DNA from: Tepidimonas sediminis
GTDB taxonomy: Bacteria > Pseudomonadota > Gammaproteobacteria > Burkholderiales > Burkholderiaceae_C
NCBI RefSeq assembly: GCF_007556605.1
Contig: NZ_VJND01000008.1
Location: 1-64,000 of the forward strand
Direction of reading: 5' to 3'
Length of the DNA: 64,000 nt
Program-made: the position numbers and the translations under genes
Part shown: piece by piece, positions 9,299 through 15,785 of the stretch
Numbering within the stretch: position 1 is the stretch's first letter
Layout of the letters: every line of letters begins with the position of its first letter
Notes under the pieces: generated by a model
The model's database searches: none
Told to the model about the DNA's origin: nothing
The model's input: the letters and a program-made list of their open reading frames with translations, nothing else

Positions 9299-10312
9299 AT
9301 GAGCGACGCGTTTCTCTCCCAGGACGAGATCGACGCCCTGCTCGAGGGCGTCACCGGCGAAAGCCAGAAGCTGGCCAAGGAGGAAGTCCAGACCGGCGGC
9401 ATCCGCCAGTACGACCTGTCGCGGCAGGAGCGCATCGTGCGTGGGCGCATGCCCACGATGGAGGTGATCAACGAGCGCTTCGCCCGCAACCTGCGCGTGG
9501 GCCTGTTCAACTTCATCCGCCGCAGCCCCGAGATCTCGGTGGGCCCGGTGCAGGTGCAAAAGTACAGCATGTTCCTGCGCGACCTGGTGGTGCCGACCAA
9601 CTTCAACATCATGGCGGTGCGGCCGCTGCGCGGCAGCGGACTGGTGGTGTGCGAGCCCACGCTGCTGTTCGGCGTCATCGACAGCCTGTTCGGCGGCACC
9701 GGCAAGTTCCACACCCGCATCGAGGGGCGGGATTTCTCCCCCACCGAGCAGCGCGTCATCAACCGCATGGTCGACGTGGTCGCGGAGGAATACAAGAAGG
9801 CGTGGAAGGGCATCTACCCGCTGGAGCTGGTGTACCAGCGCTCCGAGATGCAGCCGCAGTTCGCCAACATCGCCACCCCGAGCGAGATCGTCGTTTCCAC
9901 CAGCTTCACGCTGGAGATCGGCGACATCACCGGCGCGCTGCACATCTGCATCCCGTACTCGACGCTGGAGCCGATCCGCGACCTGCTGTACTCCAACACG
10001 CAGGGCGACTCGATGGAGGTCGACCGGCGCTGGGTCAAGCTGCTGAGCCAGGAAATCCAGGCCGCCGAGGTCGAGCTGGTGGCCGAACTCGCCACCGCCG
10101 ACGCCACGGTGGAGCAGCTGCTGGCGATGAAGCCGGGCGACTTCATCGAACTGGAACGCCAGCGCATCATCCAGGCCAAGGTGGACGGCGTGCCGGTGCT
10201 GGAGTGCGAGTACGGCACCCACAACGGCAAGTACGCGCTGAAGGTGGTGCGCACGCTGCGCAGCTCCGACGCGACCTGGCACGCCCACGGAGGGATGAAC
10301 TATGACAAGTGA
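9299..10312 (+). CDS. fliM: Flagellar motor switch protein FliM
   Basis: 337 residues. The N-terminal LSQDEIDALL peptide (residues 6-15) is the docking site for phosphorylated CheY. The middle domain contains the GGTGKFHTRIEGRDFS and IGDITGALHICIPYS stretches, and the C-terminal domain pairs with FliN. FliM is the C-ring subunit that receives the chemotaxis signal. Its last 11 bases overlap fliN. Confidence 0.97.
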   Translation: MSDAFLSQDEIDALLEGVTGESQKLAKEEVQTGGIRQYDLSRQERIVRGRMPTMEVINERFARNLRVGLFNFIRRSPEISVGPVQVQKYSMFLRDLVVPTNFNIMAVRPLRGSGLVVCEPTLLFGVIDSLFGGTGKFHTRIEGRDFSPTEQRVINRMVDVVAEEYKKAWKGIYPLELVYQRSEMQPQFANIATPSEIVVSTSFTLEIGDITGALHICIPYSTLEPIRDLLYSNTQGDSMEVDRRWVKLLSQEIQAAEVELVAELATADATVEQLLAMKPGDFIELERQRIIQAKVDGVPVLECEYGTHNGKYALKVVRTLRSSDATWHAHGGMNYDK

Positions 10313-10736
10313 CGCCAACGAGCCGGCCGCCGCGCCGGTGGACGAGCAGGCCCTGGCCGACGAGTGGGCGCAGGCGCTGCAGGAGCAGGCCGGCGCCACG
10401 GCAGGCCGGACCGACGACCCGTTTGCCGGGGCGCCCAGCTTCGACGGCGCGCCGCCGGCCCCGGCGGCCAACAACGACATCAGCATGGTGCTGGACATCC
10501 CGGTAACGCTGTCGGTGGAGCTGGGCCGCACCAAGGTGCCGATCAAGTACATCCTGCAGCTGGCGCAGGGCTCCATCGTCGAGCTCGACGCGCTGGCCGG
10601 TGAGCCGATGGACGTGCTGGTCAACGGCTACCTGATCGCACAGGGCGAGGTGGTGGTGGTCAACGAGAAGTTCGGCATCCGCCTCACCGACATCGTCACG
10701 CCCTCGGAGCGGTTGCGCCGCCTGAGCAAGCACTGA
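10302..10736 (+). CDS. fliN: Flagellar motor switch protein FliN
   Basis: 144 residues. The N-terminal half is Ala/Pro/Asp-rich. The C-terminal SpoA domain (about 60-140) has VTLSVELGRTKVPIKYIL, then VVVNEKFGIRLTDIV, the FliN core. FliN forms the lower C-ring and binds FliH to bring export substrates to the gate. The start overlaps fliM and fliO follows after 21 bases. Confidence 0.96.
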   Translation: MTSDANEPAAAPVDEQALADEWAQALQEQAGATAGRTDDPFAGAPSFDGAPPAPAANNDISMVLDIPVTLSVELGRTKVPIKYILQLAQGSIVELDALAGEPMDVLVNGYLIAQGEVVVVNEKFGIRLTDIVTPSERLRRLSKH

Positions 10737-10757
10737 GGACCGGGGCGGACGCGCACG

Positions 10758-11120
10758 ATGGCGACGCAGTGGACCGCCTGGCTGCCGGCGCTGGGGCTGC
10801 TGGCCGCGCTGGCACTGCTGGCCTGGGGCGTGCAGTGGCTGCGCCGGCGCCAGCTGGCCACGGGCGGCGGTGCCGGCGCGGCGCTGCGCGTGACGGCGCA
10901 GCTGATGGTGGGGCCCCAGCAGCGGGTGGTGGTGGTGGAGCTGGACGGGCCGGGCGGTGCGGTGCAGCTGACGCTCGGGGTGACGCCCCAGCACGTACGC
11001 ACCCTGCACGTGGCGCCGCTGGGACGCACGGCCGCCGCGCCGACGCCAGCCACCCCACGCTACGCGGAGGTGGCGCGCGCGCTGGCCGATGCCGGGACGC
11101 GAAGGGAGCCCAGGGCATGA
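10758..11120 (+). CDS. fliO: Flagellar biosynthetic protein FliO
   Basis: 120 residues. One transmembrane helix at about 8-30 ends in a basic WLRRR stop, followed by a small cytoplasmic domain with VGPQQRVVVVEL and LTLGVTPQHVRTLH. FliO is a membrane protein that helps assemble the FliP pore. The family is weakly conserved, but position and topology are right. The stop codon overlaps the fliP start (ATGA). Confidence 0.9.
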   Translation: MATQWTAWLPALGLLAALALLAWGVQWLRRRQLATGGGAGAALRVTAQLMVGPQQRVVVVELDGPGGAVQLTLGVTPQHVRTLHVAPLGRTAAAPTPATPRYAEVARALADAGTRREPRA

Positions 11121-11884
11121 GCACGGTGGCCGCGCGCCTAAGCCGTATGCTGCTGCCGCTGGCCCTGATGCTGGCGGCGCCGCTGGCGGCGGCCCAGGGC
11201 ACCCCGCCCGGGCAGCTGCCGCTCGTCATCGCCCAGGGGCCGCAGGGCACCAGCTACTCGGTGCCGGTTCAGACGCTGCTCTTCTTCACCGCGCTGTCGT
11301 TCCTGCCGGCGGTGCTGCTGATGATGACGGCCTTCACCCGCGTCATCATCGTGCTGTCGCTGCTGCGCCAGGCGCTGGGCACGCAGGCCTCGCCGCCCAA
11401 CCAGGTGCTCATCGGCCTGTCGCTGTTCCTGACGCTGTTCATCATGGGCCCGACACTGGATCGCGTCTATGAGGATGCGTACAAGCCCTACAGCGAGGGG
11501 CGCGCCAGCTTCGAGCAGGCGCTGGCCGCCGCCGAGGCACCGATGCGCACCTTCATGAAGGCGCAGACGCGGCAGGCCGACTTCCAGCTGTTCGCCAACC
11601 TGGCCAAGCTGCCGCCGGGCACCACGGTGGACGAGGCGCCGCTGCGGGTGCTGGTGCCGGCCTTCGTCATCAGCGAGCTCAAGACGGCGTTCCAGATCGG
11701 CTTCATGGTCTTCATCCCGTTCCTGGTCATCGACATGATCGTGGCCAGCGTGCTGATGTCGCTGGGCATGATGATGCTCTCGCCGGTGCTGGTGGCGCTG
11801 CCGTTCAAGCTGATGCTGTTCGTGCTGGCCGACGGCTGGAACCTTCTGATCGGCTCGCTGGCCGCGAGCTTCCTGCCGGCATAG
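11117..11884 (+). CDS. fliP: Flagellar export gate protein FliP
   Basis: 255 residues. Cleavable signal peptide at 1-26 (cut after AAA), then the FliP core with the first helix (LSFLPAVLLMMTAFTRVIIVLSLLRQALG), the extracytoplasmic loop, and the closing MMMLSPVLVALPFKLMLFVLADGW. FliP forms the pentameric core of the export gate with FliQ and FliR. The ATG at 11117 overlaps the fliO stop; the upstream extension of the frame lies inside fliO. Confidence 0.96.
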   Translation: MSTVAARLSRMLLPLALMLAAPLAAAQGTPPGQLPLVIAQGPQGTSYSVPVQTLLFFTALSFLPAVLLMMTAFTRVIIVLSLLRQALGTQASPPNQVLIGLSLFLTLFIMGPTLDRVYEDAYKPYSEGRASFEQALAAAEAPMRTFMKAQTRQADFQLFANLAKLPPGTTVDEAPLRVLVPAFVISELKTAFQIGFMVFIPFLVIDMIVASVLMSLGMMMLSPVLVALPFKLMLFVLADGWNLLIGSLAASFLPA

Positions 11885-11902
11885 CGGCGCGGTGCCCACC
11901 CC

Positions 11903-12172
11903 ATGGATCCTCAGGCCGTCCTCACGCTGGCGCAGCAGGCGATGTTCACGCTGCTGGCAGTGGCTGCACCGGTGCTCGGCGCGGTGCTGCTGGTGGGCCT
12001 GCTGGTCAGCCTGTTCCAGGCGCTGACGCAGATCAACGAGGCCACGCTGTCCTTCGTGCCCAAGCTGATCGCGGCGGTGGCGGTGCTGGTGCTGGTGGGG
12101 CCGTGGATGCTGACGACGCTGGTGGAGTTCATCCGCCGCGTGCTGCTGGCGCTGCCGAGCTACGCGGTCTGA
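11903..12172 (+). CDS. fliQ: Flagellar export gate protein FliQ
   Basis: 89 residues with two transmembrane helices (about 16-40 and 53-76). FQALTQINEATLSFVPKL between them is the family signature. FliQ is a small subunit packed around FliP and FliR in the export gate. It sits between fliP and fliR. Confidence 0.96.
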   Translation: MDPQAVLTLAQQAMFTLLAVAAPVLGAVLLVGLLVSLFQALTQINEATLSFVPKLIAAVAVLVLVGPWMLTTLVEFIRRVLLALPSYAV

Positions 12173-12199
12173 CCCCGGCCCGTCCGTGGCGCGCGCACC

Positions 12200-12967
12200 A
12201 TGATCACCTTCACCGAGGCGCAGCTGATGGGGTGGCTGACGCCGCTGTTCTGGCCGTTCCTGCGCATCCTGGGCGTGCTGGCCGCCGCGCCGGTGTTTTC
12301 GGCGCGCTCGGTGCCGATGCGCACGCGCATCGGGCTGGCGCTGGTCCTTGCGGTGTGCCTGCATCCGGCGCTGCCCGAGCCGCCGGCGCTGCCGCTCGAC
12401 GACCCTGGAGCCTTGGGCGCGGTGGTGCAGCAGCTGGCCATCGGGCTGTCGATCGGCCTGGCCGCGCGCATCGTCTTCGCCGCGGTGGAGATGGCCGGCG
12501 AGATCATCGGGCTGCAGATGGGGCTGAACTTCGCCGGCTTCTTCGACCCCGCCACGGGAGGGCAGGCCAGCACCGTCGGGCGCTTCTACGGCAACGCGGT
12601 GATGCTGCTGTTCATCGTGCTCAACGGTCACCTGCTGCTGATCGAGGCGCTGGCGGCCAGCTTCACGACACTGCCGGTGGGCGATGCCACCTGGGCGGCG
12701 CTGCGCCGCATGCCGCTGCACGAGCTCGGGGGCCTGGTGTTCGGCTACGGCCTGTGGATCGCGCTGCCGCTGGTGGTGCTGCTGCTGTTCGTCAACGTGG
12801 TGCTGGGCATCATCTCGCGCATCGCGCCGCAGATGAACGTGTTCGCGATCGGCTTTCCCCTGACGCTGTCGGTGGGGCTGCTGGGGATCGCGGCCACCCT
12901 GCCGCTGCTGACCGAGCCGGTGCGGCTGCTGATGCAGCGGCTGGCCGCCCTTTACGGCGTGGGCTGA
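12200..12967 (+). CDS. fliR: Flagellar export gate protein FliR
   Basis: 255 residues, about six hydrophobic segments. Recognisable stretches are RILGVLAAAPVFSARSVPMRTRIGLAL, GLQMGLNFAGFFDP and RIAPQMNVFAIGFPLTL. FliR completes the FliPQR export gate and neighbours FlhB, whose gene is not in this window. It is the last gene of the fliL-fliR run and converges on the response regulator gene, whose stop codon lies 23 bases away. Confidence 0.96.
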   Translation: MITFTEAQLMGWLTPLFWPFLRILGVLAAAPVFSARSVPMRTRIGLALVLAVCLHPALPEPPALPLDDPGALGAVVQQLAIGLSIGLAARIVFAAVEMAGEIIGLQMGLNFAGFFDPATGGQASTVGRFYGNAVMLLFIVLNGHLLLIEALAASFTTLPVGDATWAALRRMPLHELGGLVFGYGLWIALPLVVLLLFVNVVLGIISRIAPQMNVFAIGFPLTLSVGLLGIAATLPLLTEPVRLLMQRLAALYGVG

Positions 12968-12970
12968 AGC

Positions 12971-12990
12971 GGCCGCTGCGGCGCGCGGCC
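12971..12990. terminator. Possible hairpin between convergent fliR and response regulator gene
   Basis: GGCCGC at 12971-12976 and GCGGCC at 12985-12990 can pair around an 8-base loop exactly between the two convergent stop codons. There is no T-run on either side, so it is at best a GC-rich hairpin and may reflect base composition. Confidence 0.3.
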
Positions 12991-13619
12991 TAGACCAGCT
13001 TGTTGCGGATCGCGTAGACGGTCAGCTCCGCGTTGTTCGACAGCCCCAGCTTTTCCAGCACGCGCGCGCGGTAGACGCTGACGGTCTTCGGGCTGATCAT
13101 CAGCGCCTCGGCGATCTGCGACAGCTTCTTGCCGGAGGCGATGAGCCTGAGTGTCTGCAGCTCGCGCTCCGACAGCGCGTCGTGCGGCTCGCCGCCCTCG
13201 GGCGCCTGCAGGTGGTTGGCCAGCAGCTCGGCGATCTCGGGCGTGATGTACTTGCGCCCCTGCGCCACCGAGCGCACCGCGGCGATGAGGGCCTGCGGGT
13301 CGCCGCCCTTGTTGAGATAGCCCATCGCACCGGCGCGCAGGCAGCGGATCGCGTACTGGTCCTCGGGGTACATGCTGACGATGATGGTGCGCACCGGGCT
13401 GCCCTCGTCGTGCAGCACCGACAGGATCTCCAGCCCGCTGCGGCCCGGCAGATCGACGTCCAGCAGCAGCACGTCGGGCTGCTCGCGTCGCAGCGCCTCG
13501 CGCAGCTCCGGGTAGCTGCCGGCTTCGGCCACGACGCGGATGTCGGTGGCCTCCTGCAGCGTGTCGCGAATGCCGCGGCGCACCACGGCATGGTCGTCGC
13601 ACAGCACCACACGGATCAT
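12990..13619 (-). CDS. LuxR/NarL-family response regulator, GacA/UvrY-like
   Basis: 209 residues. The receiver domain has acidic residues D8/D9 and phospho-acceptor D54 (LLLDVDLPG), with the lysine in GYLNKGG. The C-terminal LuxR-type helix-turn-helix reads LSERELQTLRLIASGKKLSQIAEALMISPKTVSVYRARVLEKL when taken in parts. The spacing and the YITPEIAE linker resemble GacA/UvrY/SirA. It is a DNA-binding transcription regulator. The partner is probably the histidine kinase immediately upstream, only 4 bases away on the same strand. Its place between fliR and the che operon suggests control of motility or a lifestyle switch; that role is inferred. Confidence 0.85.
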   Translation of the reverse strand: MIRVVLCDDHAVVRRGIRDTLQEATDIRVVAEAGSYPELREALRREQPDVLLLDVDLPGRSGLEILSVLHDEGSPVRTIIVSMYPEDQYAIRCLRAGAMGYLNKGGDPQALIAAVRSVAQGRKYITPEIAELLANHLQAPEGGEPHDALSERELQTLRLIASGKKLSQIAEALMISPKTVSVYRARVLEKLGLSNNAELTVYAIRNKLV

Positions 13620-13623
13620 CGGC

Positions 13624-14757
13624 TCAGTCCTCCTCGACGGCGGTCTGCTGGCGCGCCGCCTCGCTCAGCGGAATGGACAGGATCAGGGTCATGCCCTGCC
13701 CCGGCGCGGTGACCACGTCGAGCCAGCCGCCGACCGACTGCGCGCGCTCGCGCAGGCCGAGCAGCCCGAACGAGCGCTCCTTGCGCAGCTCCTCGGGCGC
13801 GGCGCCGCGGCCGTCGTCGGCCACCTCGATCGTCAGATGGTCCTCCAGGTCGCTGACCTCCACCCGCACGCGCCGCGCCTGCGCGTGCTTGAGCACATTG
13901 GTCAGTGCCTCCTGCACGGTGCGGTAGGCCGCCATCTCCACGCGCGCCGGCAGCGCCGTGGCGGTGCGCAGCGCGCCGTGCAGCGTCACCTCCAGCCCGG
14001 TGCGCTCGGCAAAGGTACGCGTCAGCCACTGCAGCGCCGCCATCAGCCCCTGGTCCAGCACCGCCGGGCGCAGGTTGCGCATGATGCGCTGGCTGGCGCC
14101 CAGCGCCTGCTCGGTCATCGTCAGCGCCGAGGCCACGTGCGCCAGCGCCTCGGCGTCGGCGAGGCGGCGCTGCAGCCACGCCAGGTCGAGCTTGACCGCC
14201 GCCAGCGCGCCGCCGATGTCGTCGTGGATCTCGCGCGCGATGTCGGCACGCTCCCGGTCGATGCTGGTCTGCAGGTGCTCGGTCAGCTCCAGCAGGCTCT
14301 GGCGTGACTGCGCCAGCGCCCGCGCGGCCTCGGCCTCGCGGCGGCGCGTGGCGTGCAGCTCCAGCGCGCGCTGCAGCACGTGCGGCAGCCGCCCGAGGTG
14401 CTGCTTGTCGACGTAGTCGCTCACGCCGCGCACCATGGCGTCGGCCACCGTCGCCTCGCCGATGGCGCCGGAGACGAGGATGAACGGCAGATCCAGACCC
14501 TGCGCGCGCATCCACGTCCAGGCCTCCAGCCCGGAAAAACCCGCCAGGTGGTAGTCGGCCAGCACCGCGTCGACCCGCGCCGGCCCGGTCAGGGCCTCCC
14601 GGAACCCCTCCAGCGTGTCCACCAGCTGCACCTCGGCCTCCAGCTCGGCGCGGCGCAGCGCGCGCACCACCAGGCCGTGGTCCACGGGGTTGTCCTCCAG
14701 ATGCACGAGGCGCAGCGCGGGGTCGGAAGGGGCATCCACGGTGACGTCGGTGCGCAA
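13624..14757 (-). CDS. Soluble histidine kinase with N-terminal receiver domain
   Basis: 377 residues from the TTG at 14757. The start is uncertain: a GTG six codons later is the alternative and neither has a clear ribosome site. The order is receiver domain (about 14-130, acceptor D68, conserved lysine K118 in DYVDK), a coiled linker, HisKA_3 dimerisation box with H178 (AREIHDDIGGAL), then a HATPase domain (NVLKHAQA, DDGRGA, GLLGLRERA). No transmembrane or secretion signal is visible, so it is cytosolic and probably receives its signal by phosphotransfer or protein contact at its own receiver. HisKA_3 kinases pair with NarL/LuxR-type regulators, matching the gene just downstream. Confidence 0.85.
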   Translation of the reverse strand: MRTDVTVDAPSDPALRLVHLEDNPVDHGLVVRALRRAELEAEVQLVDTLEGFREALTGPARVDAVLADYHLAGFSGLEAWTWMRAQGLDLPFILVSGAIGEATVADAMVRGVSDYVDKQHLGRLPHVLQRALELHATRRREAEAARALAQSRQSLLELTEHLQTSIDRERADIAREIHDDIGGALAAVKLDLAWLQRRLADAEALAHVASALTMTEQALGASQRIMRNLRPAVLDQGLMAALQWLTRTFAERTGLEVTLHGALRTATALPARVEMAAYRTVQEALTNVLKHAQARRVRVEVSDLEDHLTIEVADDGRGAAPEELRKERSFGLLGLRERAQSVGGWLDVVTAPGQGMTLILSIPLSEAARQQTAVEED

Positions 14758-14846
14758 TCAGGGTTGTCGGCCATGCAGGCCGGCTCAGGGAGCCAGTATA
14801 TTTAGGAACCGGACACTCGAAGCGGGCCCGCCGGCCCCTCATCACC
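14758..14846. promoter_or_regulatory. Divergent spacer with AT-rich TATATTTA tract
   Basis: 89 bases between the minus-strand kinase and the plus-strand cheZ-like gene. The most AT-rich tract nearby, TATATTTA at 14797-14804, would serve as a -10 for the che operon, but no well-spaced -35 is visible. No FliA consensus is present. Confidence 0.35.
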
Positions 14847-15368
14847 ATGGCCGCTTCGCAACCGACCCCACCGTCCCCGCAGCGCCGCCGCTGGCCGCGC
14901 GAGGAGGTCACCGTGATCGAGCCGCGTCCGCCGGCGCCGCCGGAGGACGAGCCGACCGTGCCGGTGCGGCTGGCCGCGGTGGCCGATCTGCAGGATTCGC
15001 TGCTGGTGGCGATGAACGACCTCAAGCGGCTGGAGGGCCTGCTGGACCACGCCACCAGCAACCTGCTGGACCGGCTCAACCGTGCCGTCGCCGCCGCTGA
15101 CGAGCTGCCGGCCGACGTGGCGCCGGCCACCGTGGCCGAGCTGCGCGAGTCGGTGCGCATGGCGCTGCTGGAGCTGCAGTTCCACGACATGTCCACTCAG
15201 CTGCTGGTGCACGTGGGCAAGGTGCTGCGCGGCTGCGCCTACATGCTGGCCGAGCAGGTCATGGAGCCCGAGGAGGACGAGGTCGGCATGGTGGTCACGC
15301 ACCTGCCTCAAAATCCCAACCCGGTCACGCAAGGCGAGATGGACGCCGGATCCATCGAACTGTTCTGA
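14847..15368 (+). CDS. cheZ: Short CheZ-like CheY-P phosphatase
   Basis: 173 residues, shorter than the roughly 210 of enteric CheZ. The helical part ends in LQFHDMSTQLL (110-120), which aligns with the CheZ active helix DFQDLTGQ and keeps the catalytic pair as D114 and Q118. The C-terminus (TQGEMDAGSIELF, 161-173) resembles the short acidic tail that docks CheZ to CheY. CheZ speeds dephosphorylation of CheY-P. The gene directly precedes cheY. The N-terminal 40 residues are Pro/Arg-rich and probably disordered. The family assignment rests on these two motifs and on context; many annotations would call it hypothetical. Confidence 0.62.
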   Translation: MAASQPTPPSPQRRRWPREEVTVIEPRPPAPPEDEPTVPVRLAAVADLQDSLLVAMNDLKRLEGLLDHATSNLLDRLNRAVAAADELPADVAPATVAELRESVRMALLELQFHDMSTQLLVHVGKVLRGCAYMLAEQVMEPEEDEVGMVVTHLPQNPNPVTQGEMDAGSIELF

Positions 15369-15391
15369 AGTCCGCCCTACAAGGTCTGCCC

Positions 15392-15754
15392 ATGCACACG
15401 ATCCTGGCCGTCGACGACTCCGCGTCCATGCGCAAGATGGTTTCCTTCACTTTGGTCGGCGCGGGGTTCCAGGTGGTGGAGGCGGTCGACGGCGTCGACG
15501 CCTTCGAGAAGGCGCAGAAACAGCGCTTCGACCTCGTCCTCACCGACCAGAACATGCCGCGGCTGGACGGCATCGGGCTGGTGCGCAAGCTGCGCGAGCA
15601 GCCCGCCTACGCCCACACGCCGATCCTGATCCTGACCACCGAGTCCAGCGACCAGATGAAGCAGGCAGGACGTGCCGCCGGTGCCACCGGCTGGCTGGTC
15701 AAGCCGTTCGACCCCAACCGGCTCATCGAGGTCATCCGCAAGGTGATCCGCTGA
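15392..15754 (+). CDS. cheY: Chemotaxis response regulator CheY
   Basis: 120 residues, a single receiver domain. D8/D9 bind magnesium, D52 is the phospho-acceptor (TDQNMP), T82 and K104 (LVKPF) are the switch residues. There is no output domain. Phosphorylated by CheA, it binds FliM at the motor. It stands 23 bases after the cheZ-like gene and 31 before cheA. Confidence 0.95.
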   Translation: MHTILAVDDSASMRKMVSFTLVGAGFQVVEAVDGVDAFEKAQKQRFDLVLTDQNMPRLDGIGLVRKLREQPAYAHTPILILTTESSDQMKQAGRAAGATGWLVKPFDPNRLIEVIRKVIR

Positions 15755-15785
15755 TCGTCCCACCCTCACGCCCGGCAGCAAGACC

